Counted from the first letter of the stretch, positions 27,020 through 36,641 are shown. The stretch: 64,000 bases of DNA from Pantoea brenneri (GCA_002095305.1 MIEI01000008.1:30734-94733); one strand, 5' to 3'. Made by a program: numbers and translations. Notes: a model not told the origin generated them from the sequence alone.

Positions 27020-27940
27020 TCAGCCGCCGATCCCACGCAGTTGCTGATCGATTTCAGTTAACCGCTGCTGTAAAAACTCCACAAACAGCGTCAGCGCAGC
27101 GGTGCGCTGACGACCCGACACCGTCTGCAGTTGCAGCGTCCGCTGGCTGAGCTGATCGACGCCCATCGACCGCAGCACCAGGTTCTGTGCCTGGTGTTCA
27201 AACAGCAGGGTAAAGGCGCTACAAATCGTCACCGCCTGCGGCGTGCGCAGCAAAAAATGATACAGCGTGGCGAAGTAATCGCAGGTCAGCACCGGCTCGA
27301 CCACGCAACTGCTCATCTGACAGGAGAGATCAAACAGTTGCCGCACCGTGGTGTGCTGGCCCGGCAGTGCCAGCGGCCAGCGTGGCAGATCGGCCAGCGT
27401 AACCTGGCGTGACGCCAGCGGGTGACTCTGATGCATCGCCAGCAGCACCGGCGCGGGCCATGAGCCGAGCACTTCAACACTGCGCTCCGGATGCAGGCTG
27501 AACTGCAACGCAACGTCGCATTCACCAGCCCGCACCGCTTCGGCCACGCCCTGCGAGTGGGTCACATTCAGGGCAAACAGCACGCCAGGATTCGCCTGCC
27601 GAAAATCGGACAGCAGGCCCGGCAGCAGGCTGAACGCCATGCCATCGGTACAGGCGATACGGATCCGGGTGCGGCGCACCGCTTTCAGTCCCTTAATCTC
27701 CGCCAGCGCATATTCCATATCCAGCTGACTCTTGCGCACATGATGCGCAAAAATTTCACCAGCTTCATTCAGCACCATTCCGCGCGCATGCCGCTCAAAC
27801 AGCGGCACGCCCACCTGCGCCTCCAGCCGCTGAATCTGACGGCTGATGGCCGATACCGCGACAAACAGCTGTTCACTGGCGGCGCTGAGCGATCCGCAAT
27901 TCACCACCGCCAGAAAATAGCGGATTTCACTGCTCAACAT
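27020..27940 (-). CDS. LysR-family regulator of the M20 peptidase/MHS cluster
   Basis: Transcriptional regulator, 306 residues from the ATG at 27940, which has GGAG 6 bases before it. Helix-turn-helix at about residues 16-36 (GSLSAASEQLFVAVSAISRQI), effector domain from about 90. It is divergent from the M20 peptidase gene at 28105, and a palindrome TTGCTTT-A-AAAGCAA lies between them. CbL/CysB-type cofactor residues are not recognisable, so the effector is unknown. Confidence 0.87.
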   Translation of the reverse strand: MLSSEIRYFLAVVNCGSLSAASEQLFVAVSAISRQIQRLEAQVGVPLFERHARGMVLNEAGEIFAHHVRKSQLDMEYALAEIKGLKAVRRTRIRIACTDGMAFSLLPGLLSDFRQANPGVLFALNVTHSQGVAEAVRAGECDVALQFSLHPERSVEVLGSWPAPVLLAMHQSHPLASRQVTLADLPRWPLALPGQHTTVRQLFDLSCQMSSCVVEPVLTCDYFATLYHFLLRTPQAVTICSAFTLLFEHQAQNLVLRSMGVDQLSQRTLQLQTVSGRQRTAALTLFVEFLQQRLTEIDQQLRGIGG

Positions 27941-28004
27941 GGAGACTCCTCCGCCACAGGGACGCATTAAAACGGGGCATGCCTCAGGATCGGGCAGACC
28001 TTTG

Positions 28005-28019
28005 TTGCTTTAAAAGCAA
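28005..28019. promoter_or_regulatory. LysR-type operator candidate
   Basis: Perfect palindrome TTGCTTT-A-AAAGCAA in the 164-base gap between the divergent LysR and M20 peptidase genes. It fits the LysR-class pattern of a short dyad with T and A about 11 bases apart. Confidence 0.5.
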
Positions 28020-28104
28020 AGCTAACTCGATAAATTGATAATTGTGGCAAAGGCCGAAGTTTGTCAAAGATAACTGACGATTAAAAAAAACAAACAGGGC
28101 AAAC

Positions 28105-29526
28105 ATGACAGAGCAACAGGCGGTAGACCAGGCGATGAACTATTTCGACAGCGGGGCGTTTCAGCAGCTGCTGGCCCGACGCATCGCCTGTGTAACGGAG
28201 AGTCAGCATCCGCAGCGTCAGGCCGGGCTGCAACACTATCTGCAGGCTGAGATTGGACCGCAGCTTGAGGCGCTGGGTTTTACGCTGCATCCTTTCGATA
28301 ATCCCCAGCCGGGCAGTCCGCCGTTTCTGATTGCGGTGCGTATCGAGGACCCGACGCAGCCGACGCTGCTCTGTTACGGGCATGGCGATGTGGTGTATGG
28401 CGATGAGGAGAACTGGCGTCCCGGACTGTCACCGTGGCAGCTGACTGCGGAAGGCGATCGCTGGTATGGCCGTGGCAGCGCAGACAACAAAGGCCAGCAC
28501 TGTATCAACCTGGCGGCGCTGGAACAGGTGATGGCGGCGCGGGGCGGCAGGCTGGGCTTTAACTGCAAAATTCTGTTTGAGATGGGTGAAGAGATCAGCT
28601 CGCCGGGGCTGGTGCAGATTTGTCAGCAGCAGCAGGCGCTGCTGGCGGCCGATCTGTTTATCGCTTCAGACGGCCCGCGGCTCAACGCCGTGCGGCCGAC
28701 GCTGTTCCTCGGTTCACGCGGCGCGGCCAACTTTCGCCTGACCATTACCGCGCGCGATAACGCCTACCACTCAGGTAACTGGGGCGGGCTGTTAAGCAAC
28801 CCCGGCACCCAGCTGGCGAATGCGCTGGCATGTCTGGTAAATGCGCAGGGCGTGTTGCAGGTGGCGGCGCTGAAACCCGACTCCCTGACCCCGGCAGTGC
28901 GCGACATCCTCAGCGATATCGACGTTGGCGGTATGCCTGGCGATCCGGCGCTGGCTGAAAACTGGGGTGAACCCGGTTTAACCGCGGCTGAACGGTTGTA
29001 TGGCTGGAACACGCTGGAAGTCCTGGCGTTTGAAACCGGGAACCCAGCGCAGCCGATGAATGCGATTCCCGGTCGCGCCACGGCAGTCTGTCAGCTGCGC
29101 TTTGTGGTCGGCACCGACTGGCAGAACCTGGTGCAGCACGTTGAACAGCATCTGCGCCAGCACGGTTTCGACAATGTCAGCGTAGAGTTTCTGCGTGGCT
29201 CGCCGGCCACCCGGCTCAATCCGCAGGATCCGCTGGTGGAGTGGGCGCTCAACAGTCTGGCCCACAGCAGTGGCAAAAAACCGGCGCTGCTGCCTAACCT
29301 CGGCGGATCGCTGCCCAATGAGGTGTTTGCCGATATCCTTGGTCTGCCAACCCTGTGGGTGCCGCACTCCTATCCGGCCTGTGGCCAGCACGGCGTCAAT
29401 GAACACATGCTGACCTCGATTGCCCGCGAAGGACTGGCGATCATGACCCGGCTGTTCTGGCAGCTGGGTGAAGAGGGCCAGCAACTGCTCGCCCGCCACC
29501 GCAACTGGCAGGAGAGTGGTCAATGA
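28105..29526 (+). CDS. M20 family metallopeptidase (dipeptidase/deacylase type)
   Basis: Zinc hydrolase of the ArgE/DapE/CPG2 superfamily. The zinc ligand segments are visible: GHGDVVYGD (about residues 92-100), the RGSADNKGQH bridging aspartate, the catalytic FEMGEEISSPG and, in the dimerisation domain, an LxIxARDNAYHSGNWGG stretch. A late histidine lies in CGQHGVNEHM. Length 473 residues, in the range of M20 dipeptidases. No signal peptide. The stop overlaps the start of the transporter gene by 4 bases (ATGA), so peptide or amide uptake and hydrolysis are coupled. The natural substrate (dipeptide, N-acyl or N-carbamoyl amino acid) is unknown. Confidence 0.87.
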   Translation: MTEQQAVDQAMNYFDSGAFQQLLARRIACVTESQHPQRQAGLQHYLQAEIGPQLEALGFTLHPFDNPQPGSPPFLIAVRIEDPTQPTLLCYGHGDVVYGDEENWRPGLSPWQLTAEGDRWYGRGSADNKGQHCINLAALEQVMAARGGRLGFNCKILFEMGEEISSPGLVQICQQQQALLAADLFIASDGPRLNAVRPTLFLGSRGAANFRLTITARDNAYHSGNWGGLLSNPGTQLANALACLVNAQGVLQVAALKPDSLTPAVRDILSDIDVGGMPGDPALAENWGEPGLTAAERLYGWNTLEVLAFETGNPAQPMNAIPGRATAVCQLRFVVGTDWQNLVQHVEQHLRQHGFDNVSVEFLRGSPATRLNPQDPLVEWALNSLAHSSGKKPALLPNLGGSLPNEVFADILGLPTLWVPHSYPACGQHGVNEHMLTSIAREGLAIMTRLFWQLGEEGQQLLARHRNWQESGQ

Positions 29527-30790
29527 GCAGCATCGCGCAAAGCCGTCCACAGCTCAGGCCGAGCCTGCATAAAACGCTGTTTGCCACCTGTATCGGTAAC
29601 GCGCTGGAGTGGTTTGATATCGCCGTCTATGGCTTTTTCGCCAGTTACATCGCCCACGCATTCTTTCCGGTCAGCGATCCGTCGGTTTCACTGCTGCTGA
29701 CCTTTGGCAGCTTCGGCATCGCCTTTCTCATCCGTCCGCTGGGAGCGCTGGTGTTAGGAAACTACGCCGATCGTCATGGTCGTAAAAAGGCGCTGCTGCT
29801 GTCGATCAATCTGATGATGCTGGGTGGGGCGATCATTACCTTTATGCCGGGTTACGCCACGATCGGACTGGCCGCGCCGCTACTGATCATCCTGGCGCGG
29901 CTGATTCAGGGTTTCTCCGCCGGCGGCGAATTTGGCAGTTCCACCGCTTTTCTGGTGGAGCATTTCCCGGAGCGTAAGGCGTTTATTGCCAGCTGGCAGT
30001 TCGCCACGCAGGGAGCCAGCACGCTGATGGCGTCGGCGTTTGGCCTCGGCCTGACGCAGTGGCTCAGCGAAAGTGAAATTCAGGCGTGGGGCTGGCGCAT
30101 TCCGTTCGCCTTTGGCTTGTTGATTGGTCCGCTGGGGGTCTATATTCGCCGCCACGTGCACGAGCCCGCCAGTTTCGTCGCACAGGAGAAACATGCCGCG
30201 CCGCTGAAGACTCTGTTTGGCCGCCAGAAGGCGCTGATCACCCTGGCGATTGGGCTGATGGTCATTTCGACCGCCATCAACTACATGCTGAACTACATCC
30301 CGACCTATGCCACCAAAACGCTGCATTTATCGGGCTCGGTGGCGTTTACCGCAACCCTGGTGGCCGGGATCATCCTGACGGTCGTCACCCCGATAATGGG
30401 ATTGTGGGCCGAACGTGTGGGGCGGCTGCCCTGATGTGGGGGTCGCTGTTACTGCTGATGGTCACCATCTATCCGGCGTTTAAAGCGATGATCGATCACA
30501 CCACACCGACCACGCTGATTTTGCTGGTGGCGTGGATGGCGCTGCTGAAGTCGGTTTACTTCTCGACGGTGCCGTCGGTGATGGCCGATCTGTTTCCTGC
30601 CACCACCCGGGCCAGCGGCATGGCGATCAGTTATAACGTGGCGGTGACGGTATTCGGCGGCTTTGCACCGTTGATTTGTAGCCTGCTGATCCAGGTCACT
30701 GGCAGCAGCCTGGCACCGGGCTATTACCTGATGGCCGTCGCGGTGCTGAGTGGAATTGCGCTGTTACGCAGCAGTAAGCGGCTGGGATAA
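29523..30790 (+). CDS. MHS-family MFS transporter (ProP/CitA-like), apparent frameshift
   Basis: Twelve-helix metabolite:H+ symporter. The N-terminus ATCIGNALEWFDIAVYGFFAS is the hallmark of the MHS group (ProP, CitA, KgtP, ShiA), followed by NYADRHGRKKAL. The frame ends at a TGA at 30432-30434, and the normal C-terminal half (MWGSLLLLMVTIYPAFK onwards) continues in the next frame to 30790. Adding one C to the CCC at 30429-30431 restores a continuous 422-residue carrier. It overlaps the M20 peptidase by 4 bases and is closed by a terminator. Likely imports the substrate of that peptidase. Confidence 0.88.
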
Positions 30791-30791
30791 C

Positions 30792-30819
30792 AAAACGGGC
30801 CGTCACTGCGGCCCGTTTT
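30792..30819. terminator. Bidirectional terminator, MHS transporter / aldA
   Basis: Perfect 11-base arms (30792-30802, 30809-30819) around a 6-base loop, with A-run and T-run flanks on both sides, between convergent genes. Confidence 0.85.
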
Positions 30820-30825
30820 ACCGGC

Positions 30826-32262
30826 TTAGCTGAACTGCAGATAGGCAACGTGGGTCTGCAGGAACTCTTCCAGCCCATGTTTGCCGTCGGCCCCGCCAAC
30901 GCCTGATTTACGCCAGCCAGCATGAAAGCCCTGCATCGCCTCGAAGTTTTCGCGGTTAACGTAGGTTTCGCCAAACTTCAGCTGACGCAGCGCCTTCATG
31001 GTGGTGTTGATATCCCGGGTATAGAGCGAAGAGGTCAGGCCATACTGGCAGTCGTTAGCCAGCGCGATCGCCTCGTCCAGCGTTTTGAAGCGCATCACCG
31101 GCAACACCGGACCAAAAATCTCCTCCTGCATGATCTCCATCTCCTGACGTACCCCGGTGATCAGCGTCGGCTCAAAAAAGAAGCCCTGATCGCCGACCCG
31201 TTTGCCGCCCAGTACCACCGTTGCGCCAGCCGCAACCGCATTGGCCACTTTCTGTTCGACACGCTGCAGGGCCGCGGCGTTAATCAGCGGTCCCATATCA
31301 ATATCGCTGTGCTGAGCCGGATCGCCCAGTTTCACCTGCCGGAAGGCGGCGGTCAGCGCGGCGATAAAGCGATCGTAAATGCCGTCCTGCACATAGACGC
31401 GCTCCGCACAGTTACACACCTGGCCGCTGTTGATCATCCTTGAGCTGACGATTGCCCGCACCGCCAGGTCGATATCAGCATCATCCATCACAATCGCCGG
31501 GGCTTTCCCTCCCAGCTCCAGCGACACTTTGGTCACATTTTTGGCCGCAGCCTGCATGGTGGCAACGCCAGCACCGACGCTGCCGGTCAGGCTGACCAGG
31601 CCGACCTTAGGATTCGCCGCCAGCTCCTGTCCGACTTCCGGACCGTAGCCATAAACGAAATTGATCACCCCGGCTGGCAGGCCCAGGGTGTGTAAAATAT
31701 CGGCGAATATCGCGGCGTTATTTGGCGTCAGTTCGCTGGGTTTGATCACAATAGTATTGCCGGTAATCAGTGCCGGTGCCGCTTTGCGTGCAATCAGGAA
31801 GAACGGGAAGTTGCACGGTAAAATGCCGGTGGTGACGCCGATGGCCTTTTTAAACAGGAAGATATTTTCGTTTGGCCGATCGCTGTTGATGATTTCACCC
31901 TCATAGCGTCGCGCCCACTCAGCCATATAGTCGAGGTAATCCGCGGTAAACAGCACTTCGATCTGCGCCAGCCCCTGGGTTTTGCCACCTTCAGCCACAA
32001 TGGTGGCCGTCAGTTGCGGTTCACGTGCGCGGATCGCCGTGGCGATTTTGTGCAGCCAGACGCCACGTTCAACCGCAGGCAACGCTTCCCACTGCGGCTG
32101 AGCCGCTTCGGCGGCGAGGATCGCGCGCTGTGCATCTGCGGCGCTGCCCTGCGGAATACGCGACAGCAGCGCTTCGGTGGCCGGATTAATCACCTCAATC
32201 CACTTATCGTTGTGATCGGCGACAAACTCGCCATTAATGTAATGTTGATGATGTGTTGTCAT
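30826..32262 (-). CDS. aldA: Lactaldehyde/glycolaldehyde dehydrogenase AldA
   Basis: NAD-dependent aldehyde dehydrogenase that oxidises L-lactaldehyde (from rhamnose or fucose) and glycolaldehyde to the acids. Length 478 residues; E. coli AldA has 479 and reads almost in parallel. Visible: ELGGKAPAIV with the general base, NSGQVCNCAERV with the catalytic cysteine at about 284, and the terminal block ENFEAMQGFHAGWRKSGVGG. Odd point: the usually invariant PWNFP motif reads PCNFP, with Cys at about residue 150 next to the catalytic Asn (codon at 31813-31815). The rhaT-rhaSR-rhaBADM cluster 1.3 kb away supplies lactaldehyde, so function in rhamnose use is likely. GGAGA precedes the ATG. Confidence 0.94.
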   Translation of the reverse strand: MTTHHQHYINGEFVADHNDKWIEVINPATEALLSRIPQGSAADAQRAILAAEAAQPQWEALPAVERGVWLHKIATAIRAREPQLTATIVAEGGKTQGLAQIEVLFTADYLDYMAEWARRYEGEIINSDRPNENIFLFKKAIGVTTGILPCNFPFFLIARKAAPALITGNTIVIKPSELTPNNAAIFADILHTLGLPAGVINFVYGYGPEVGQELAANPKVGLVSLTGSVGAGVATMQAAAKNVTKVSLELGGKAPAIVMDDADIDLAVRAIVSSRMINSGQVCNCAERVYVQDGIYDRFIAALTAAFRQVKLGDPAQHSDIDMGPLINAAALQRVEQKVANAVAAGATVVLGGKRVGDQGFFFEPTLITGVRQEMEIMQEEIFGPVLPVMRFKTLDEAIALANDCQYGLTSSLYTRDINTTMKALRQLKFGETYVNRENFEAMQGFHAGWRKSGVGGADGKHGLEEFLQTHVAYLQFS

Positions 32263-32458
32263 TCGCAGGTCTCTCCGCTATCGGTGCGTTGCAATAATGT
32301 AATTAAAGAGTGAGGCAGATCCGGCGGAGCGACCTTTAGCTGATTGCCAGCAGCATAAGGCGGCTGGCAACCAATCACAGATATCGGCGCGTTTTACGGC
32401 AAAAACGGCAAATTGTTGTAGATTTAACAGAGCGAAGAGGTAAAAAGAGGGGGACATC

Positions 32459-32725
32459 ATGGCAAACGGATGGGCGTCTGAAGGCGCCGTGCAGGAGCAG
32501 ATCGACAGCACCGTTAACGACGGCATTGAACGTGTCCGGCAATCAATCGGCCACGGCGAAAGCGCCACCGAATGTGAACTCTGTGGCGAACCGATTCCCG
32601 AGGCGCGCCGTAAGGCGCTGAAAGGCGTGCGCTACTGTGTTTCCTGTCAGGAGAAAATCGACAAACAGCAGCAGAACAGCAGTTTATATAACCGTCGTGG
32701 CAGTAAAGATAGCCAGTTACGTTAG
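32459..32725 (+). CDS. ybiI: DksA/TraR-type C4 zinc-finger protein YbiI
   Basis: Small cytoplasmic protein of 88 residues. It carries the C4 zinc finger ECELCGEP...RYCVSCQEK at about residues 39-65 and the C-terminal NRRGSKDSQLR shared with E. coli YbiI. It lacks the long N-terminal coiled coil of DksA, so any action at the RNA polymerase secondary channel is speculative. A strong AGGGGG site lies 6 to 7 bases before the ATG. It is divergent from aldA. Confidence 0.9.
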   Translation: MANGWASEGAVQEQIDSTVNDGIERVRQSIGHGESATECELCGEPIPEARRKALKGVRYCVSCQEKIDKQQQNSSLYNRRGSKDSQLR

Positions 32726-32728
32726 ATG

Positions 32729-32827
32729 TCAGGACCCTGGCATCGCCAGACCGCTGCCAATAAACCACGCCAGAAAGCCGACGCCCGCCACGATGATGGC
32801 GATAGGAAAGAGGATTCCAATTCTCAT
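32729..32827 (-). CDS. yoaK: YoaK-like 32-residue single-helix membrane protein
   Basis: A short frame not seen by length-filtered ORF calling. The product begins MRIGILFPIAIIVAGVGF and ends in LAMPGS, 32 residues with one membrane helix. E. coli YoaK, from memory, is also 32 residues, begins MRIGIIFP and ends in PGA, so I regard this as its homologue. GCAGGA lies 5 bases before the ATG at 32827. It is convergent with ybiI and the stops are 3 bases apart. YoaK's function in E. coli is unknown. Confidence 0.75.
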   Translation of the reverse strand: MRIGILFPIAIIVAGVGFLAWFIGSGLAMPGS

Positions 32828-32873
32828 GATTTTCCTGCTGCAAACAGAGGGGAGTGTAAGGCGGGCGATCTTA

Positions 32874-33197
32874 TCACGACAGGTGCAAGACTGCGCGGTG
32901 GGTTTTCAGCAGGGTAAAGAGCTGGAACTGGGTCGCGTCATTCACCTCACGCAGCAGTTCACCCTTGTTGAACACGATGTGGTGAATGTGACCCAGCTGA
33001 CGCCACACCACAATCGCTGAGGCGATCAACGCGCAGTGCTGTTCCGCCTGAATACATTCAAGGGTCGCGTACTGCGCATCCTCCAGCCCATTCACAAATA
33101 CCTTTATCGCCTCGGCCGGCAGAATCGCCCGCAGGTCATCCAGCATCACCTGACTGACTGAACGTGAAAGAAACAGTGTTAACCACTTAGTCGTCAT
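32874..33197 (-). CDS. Hypothetical protein, 107 residues
   Basis: I do not recognise this protein. It is leucine- and valine-rich but without an obvious signal peptide or membrane helix, with a cysteine in IQAEQHCALI. The ATG at 33197 lies inside the last codons of the upstream small ORF on the same strand (ATGACGACTAA), which suggests translational coupling. Position between the yoaK-like gene and rhaT gives no functional hint. Confidence 0.6.
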   Translation of the reverse strand: MTTKWLTLFLSRSVSQVMLDDLRAILPAEAIKVFVNGLEDAQYATLECIQAEQHCALIASAIVVWRQLGHIHHIVFNKGELLREVNDATQFQLFTLLKTHRAVLHLS

Positions 33198-33460
33198 CCC
33201 AATCCCTGAATTCGATCAATTTTCCCCAGTTTATACGACCCTGGCCGCCGTAAGGAAAGGCTTCTTTGTTGTTTTGCCAAAATGATCGTGCGCATGGCAG
33301 CCAGATCGATAATGTGCTGCGCCACACAGCAAAAACACAAAAAACATAGAATAATAAACCACTTAAGCGGAAAGCCATCCGGCACTCTGACAAAGATGAA
33401 TTTGTGATCCTTAACGGGAATAACGCGGAGATTTTGCCAACAGGCGGCGGCATCCGGCAT
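33187..33460 (-). pseudogene. Small membrane protein ORF, probably frameshifted
   Basis: Two overlapping minus-strand frames each look half coding. From 33460 one frame reads [20 protein letters not shown] followed by a strongly hydrophobic helix and QHIIDLAAMRTII. From about 33280 down to 33187 the other frame reads WQNNKEAFPYGGQGRINWGK and an acidic end, RDWDDD. Joining them needs one base fewer, or two more, at the A-run 33279-33282 on the plus strand. The joined product would be about 90 residues with one membrane helix. No family is recognised. The alternative is that neither is coding. Confidence 0.4.
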
Positions 33461-33557
33461 TCATTCAAAGGCTGAGGAATTCCTGCAAACCGTAGACTGC
33501 CTGCTAAGCGGAAATCGTTGGGTTTCCGTCAGGCCTCAACCTAACCAGGAAAAAACA

Positions 33558-34591
33558 ATGAACAGTGCCATTATTGCCGGCATCTTCTGGCATTTTGTCG
33601 GAGCTGCCAGTGCCGCGTGTTTCTACGCGCCGTTTAAACAGGTGAAAAGATGGTCATGGGAAACCATGTGGTCGGTCGGTGGCCTGATGTCGTGGCTGAT
33701 CCTGCCGTGGGTGGTGAGTGCGATTTTGCTGCCCGACTTCCGCGCTTATTACAGCAGCTTTAGTCTGGCGCAGCTGCTGCCGGTGTTTCTGTTCGGCGCC
33801 ATGTGGGGCGTGGGCAACATCAACTACGGCCTGACCATGCGCTATCTCGGCATGTCGATGGGGATTGGCATCGCCATTGGCATCACGCTGGTGGTCGGCA
33901 CCCTGATGACGCCGCTGCTGCAGGGCCGCTTTGGTGAGCTGTTTGCCTCTGCCGGTGGACGCTTAACTCTGCTGGGCGTGCTGGTGGCGCTGGTTGGCGT
34001 GGCGATCGTCTCGCGTGCTGGCCTGCTGAAAGAGCGGGCGCTGGGGATTAACGCGCAGGAATTTAATCTGAAGAAAGGGCTGGTGCTGGCGGTGATGTGC
34101 GGTATTTTCTCTGCCGGGATGTCATTCGCTATGGATGCGGCGAAACCGATGCACCAGGCGGCGGCGCAGCTGGGTATCGATCCGCTGTATGTCGCGCTAC
34201 CGAGCTACGTGGTGATTATGGGCGGCGGGGCGCTGGTCAACCTGGCCTCTGTTTCTACCGGCTGGCAACCCGGCCAGAGCTGTCAGTGCGCAAGGATCTC
34301 TCGGTGGCGAAACCGCTGCTGCTGGCGAACGTCGCCTTTGCCGTGCTCGGCGGCACCATGTGGTATCTGCAATTCTTCTTCTACGCCTGGGGCCATGCGC
34401 GTATTCCGGCGCAGTATGATTACGTCAGCTGGATGCTGCACATGAGTCTTTACGTGCTGTGCGGCGGGCTGGTCGGCTTACTGATGAAAGAGTGGAAGTC
34501 AGTGGGACGTCGGCCGGTCGGGGTGTTATCGATTGGTTGTGTGGTGATCATTATCGCAGCCAACATCGTTGGGCTCGGCATGGCCGCCTGA
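33558..34591 (+). CDS. rhaT: L-rhamnose/proton symporter RhaT, apparent frameshift
   Basis: Ten-helix inner-membrane symporter of L-rhamnose and lyxose. The N-terminus [31 protein letters not shown] and the C-terminal [20 protein letters not shown] follow E. coli RhaT closely. The frame is lost near 34248: GCCTCTGTTTC should read GCCTTCTGTTTC (one T missing), after which FYRL and the rest lie in the next frame. With one base restored the product is 344 residues, exactly the E. coli length. AGGA lies upstream of the ATG at 33558. It is followed by the convergent rhaR gene. Confidence 0.93.
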
Positions 34592-34640
34592 TCGGATCAG
34601 CGGAAAACTGCGCAATGCGAGCCTGCATCCCAGGCTCGCA

Positions 34641-35513
34641 TTATTGCGATTCGGTGTCGGTGTTTTTCAGCGTGTGCCCGGATGAGATAAAACGCTGACG
34701 CCAGGCGCTGGGGGTCAGGCCGGTATCGCGGGTAAACACCACCGAAAAATAGTTACTGTCATCAAAGCCGCAGCGGGCGGCCACTTCACCAATCAGACAA
34801 TCCTGGGTGCGCAGCAAATACTTCGCCTGACAGAGCTGGAGCTGACGCAGATAATGTCCGATCGTCATGCCGGTCTGCTGACGAAATAGCTGCCTGAGCG
34901 CCCGCTCGTTCAGCTGGTTATGCTGGCAAAATTCGGCCAGATCAAACGGACGGGCAATCGCGCCCTGTAATGCCGACATCAGCAAATCTAACTGTTCACC
35001 TTCCGGCAACGCCCACGGGCGATCGGCGGCATAGCCATGACGGCGCAGGATCAGCGCCAGCTGCAAAAACAGTGCTTCTGATAGCTGCACCGACAGCGGA
35101 TCGCTTTTGCGGCTTTCACGCTCCAGCTGACCAATCACCCCGCGCGCCAGCGCCATGCCGCGCGTGGTCAGACGCCAGCAGCCGGGTGCATCAGCGCCTT
35201 GCGGCGGCAACAGCTGATTCCAGTCGAGCCCGAGGCTAAAGCGGTCACGGCAGTAGAGGATATTATCCAGCACCAGATCGTTGACGCTGTCATAGCTGTG
35301 GCAGTCACTGTCGCGGATATAAAAAACGTCGCCACAGGTAATCAGCCACGGGCGATCGTTGAGGACGTGCAGGCCGTTGCCGCGCCAGACAATCACGATT
35401 TCGCTGAATTCGTGTCGGTGCGGCGGGAAAGAAGGTTGGGGCATCCGTTCGGCTACCGCCACCGGTAAGCTGGTGGCAGGAAAATAATCATCCCGGCTGA
35501 GTATCAACGCCAT
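34641..35513 (-). CDS. rhaR: AraC-family activator RhaR
   Basis: L-rhamnose-responsive activator of rhaSR. N-terminal cupin-like sugar-binding domain with the metal-type motif [17 protein letters not shown] (about residues 25-43); C-terminal AraC-type double helix-turn-helix from about 185, with the second motif [32 protein letters not shown]. The start is the ATG at 35513, after GGAGCACAG; the frame extends further without a site. Length 290 residues (E. coli 282 to 312 depending on start). It follows rhaS after 11 bases, so rhaSR is one operon divergent from rhaBADM. Confidence 0.92.
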   Translation of the reverse strand: MALILSRDDYFPATSLPVAVAERMPQPSFPPHRHEFSEIVIVWRGNGLHVLNDRPWLITCGDVFYIRDSDCHSYDSVNDLVLDNILYCRDRFSLGLDWNQLLPPQGADAPGCWRLTTRGMALARGVIGQLERESRKSDPLSVQLSEALFLQLALILRRHGYAADRPWALPEGEQLDLLMSALQGAIARPFDLAEFCQHNQLNERALRQLFRQQTGMTIGHYLRQLQLCQAKYLLRTQDCLIGEVAARCGFDDSNYFSVVFTRDTGLTPSAWRQRFISSGHTLKNTDTESQ

Positions 35514-35524
35514 ACTGTGCTCCT

Positions 35525-36346
35525 TTACCCCATCTGCTGGCGCTCCGCTCGCGGCGCGCAACCAAATTCGCGCCTGAACAGGGTGGAGAAGTGGTTGCTG
35601 TCACCAAATCCACACTGAAAGGCGATATCCGTAATGCGTATATCACTGTGACGCAGTAAATGCCGCGCCTGCAACAACCGCAACCGATTCAGATAACGCT
35701 GCGGTGTGCTGCCGGTTTGTTGCTTCATCTGCCGATGCAGCGTGCGCAGCGACAGGGAAAAACGGTCGGCCAGCTGATCCCAGACGATCTCATCACTGTA
35801 ATGATCGTTCAGCCAGTCAAGCAAGCGATGCAGTCGCGCTTCCTGATCCTGGCTCTGCTCGTCACGACACGCTTCACGTAACAGCACCAGCAGTTGTAAA
35901 AACAGCTGCTCCTGGCGTGCCTGCTTCTCCAGCGACCAGGCATCATCCTGGCGCATCTGGCTTGCCACGCTCAGCGCCTGACTCATCACTTTATGATTGA
36001 TGCGCCAGTGCGACGCATACTGTCCATCCTTGTCACAGGGCAGCAGCGCCTGTAGTCCGGAAAGAAAACGGAAAGCGCCGGGGCTGCGGTACAGCACGTT
36101 AGTCAGGCAGAGATTCTCGGTCTGCTCATACAGATGACGGTCGTGGTCGCGGACAAAACAGACGCAGCCGGCGCACAGTGTTTGCGGCTGACCGTTAAAC
36201 ACATGAATGCCCGACCCGTGCTCAACCAGCACAATTTCATGAAAATCATGATGATGCTCCGGGAAGGCCTGCTGCGGGACGCGCGGCTCAATGGCTATCG
36301 CGTAATCGCCTTCAGGGAAAAAATCCGCACTGTGCAAAATGGTCAT
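35525..36346 (-). CDS. rhaS: AraC-family activator RhaS
   Basis: L-rhamnose-responsive activator of rhaBAD and rhaT. N-terminal cupin with [19 protein letters not shown] (about residues 28-46) and C-terminal AraC domain with [25 protein letters not shown] at about 235-260. Length 273 residues (E. coli 278). First gene of rhaSR. The 295-base gap to rhaB carries a CRP-like site and a palindrome. Confidence 0.93.
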   Translation of the reverse strand: MTILHSADFFPEGDYAIAIEPRVPQQAFPEHHHDFHEIVLVEHGSGIHVFNGQPQTLCAGCVCFVRDHDRHLYEQTENLCLTNVLYRSPGAFRFLSGLQALLPCDKDGQYASHWRINHKVMSQALSVASQMRQDDAWSLEKQARQEQLFLQLLVLLREACRDEQSQDQEARLHRLLDWLNDHYSDEIVWDQLADRFSLSLRTLHRQMKQQTGSTPQRYLNRLRLLQARHLLRHSDIRITDIAFQCGFGDSNHFSTLFRREFGCAPRAERQQMG

Positions 36347-36429
36347 CGTCGCCTCTCGCTACTGTTAACAAAGCTGTAACGGAGTCTAAACAGGACGTGG
36401 CTACCTTACCTTGAATTTTCCGCTCATCT

Positions 36430-36446
36430 CAGCAGGAATCCTGCTG
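36430..36446. promoter_or_regulatory. Palindrome in the rhaS-rhaB regulatory region
   Basis: CAGCAGGA-A-TCCTGCTG, perfect 8-base arms with one central base, 83 bases upstream of rhaS. A further CAGCAG lies at about 36474. It may be a RhaR- or RhaS-related half-site pair, or a leader hairpin; E. coli RhaR sites are longer inverted repeats, so this is tentative. Confidence 0.4.
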
Positions 36447-36514
36447 ATTATTCAAGAAATCCTCAGCAGTTAATAAATTTGCGGCAGGGGTCACATCGCC
36501 CCGGCTGCCGTCTC

Positions 36515-36530
36515 TGTGATCTCTCTCACG
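36515..36530. promoter_or_regulatory. CRP-like site upstream of rhaB
   Basis: TGTGATCTCTCTCACG matches the core TGTGA-N6-TCACA at 9 of 10 positions. It lies 112 to 127 bases before the rhaB start, comparable with the CRP site of the E. coli rhaBAD promoter. Confidence 0.65.
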
Positions 36531-36641
36531 AAGTTCTTTGCAAGTCTGCCAGCGGAGGGGGGCTGCTGGCACTGTCGGGAAGGTGGCAGCCCGCCAGGAT
36601 TTCTACTCTGTGACCATCAAATCACAGGAAAAAATGCTGCC

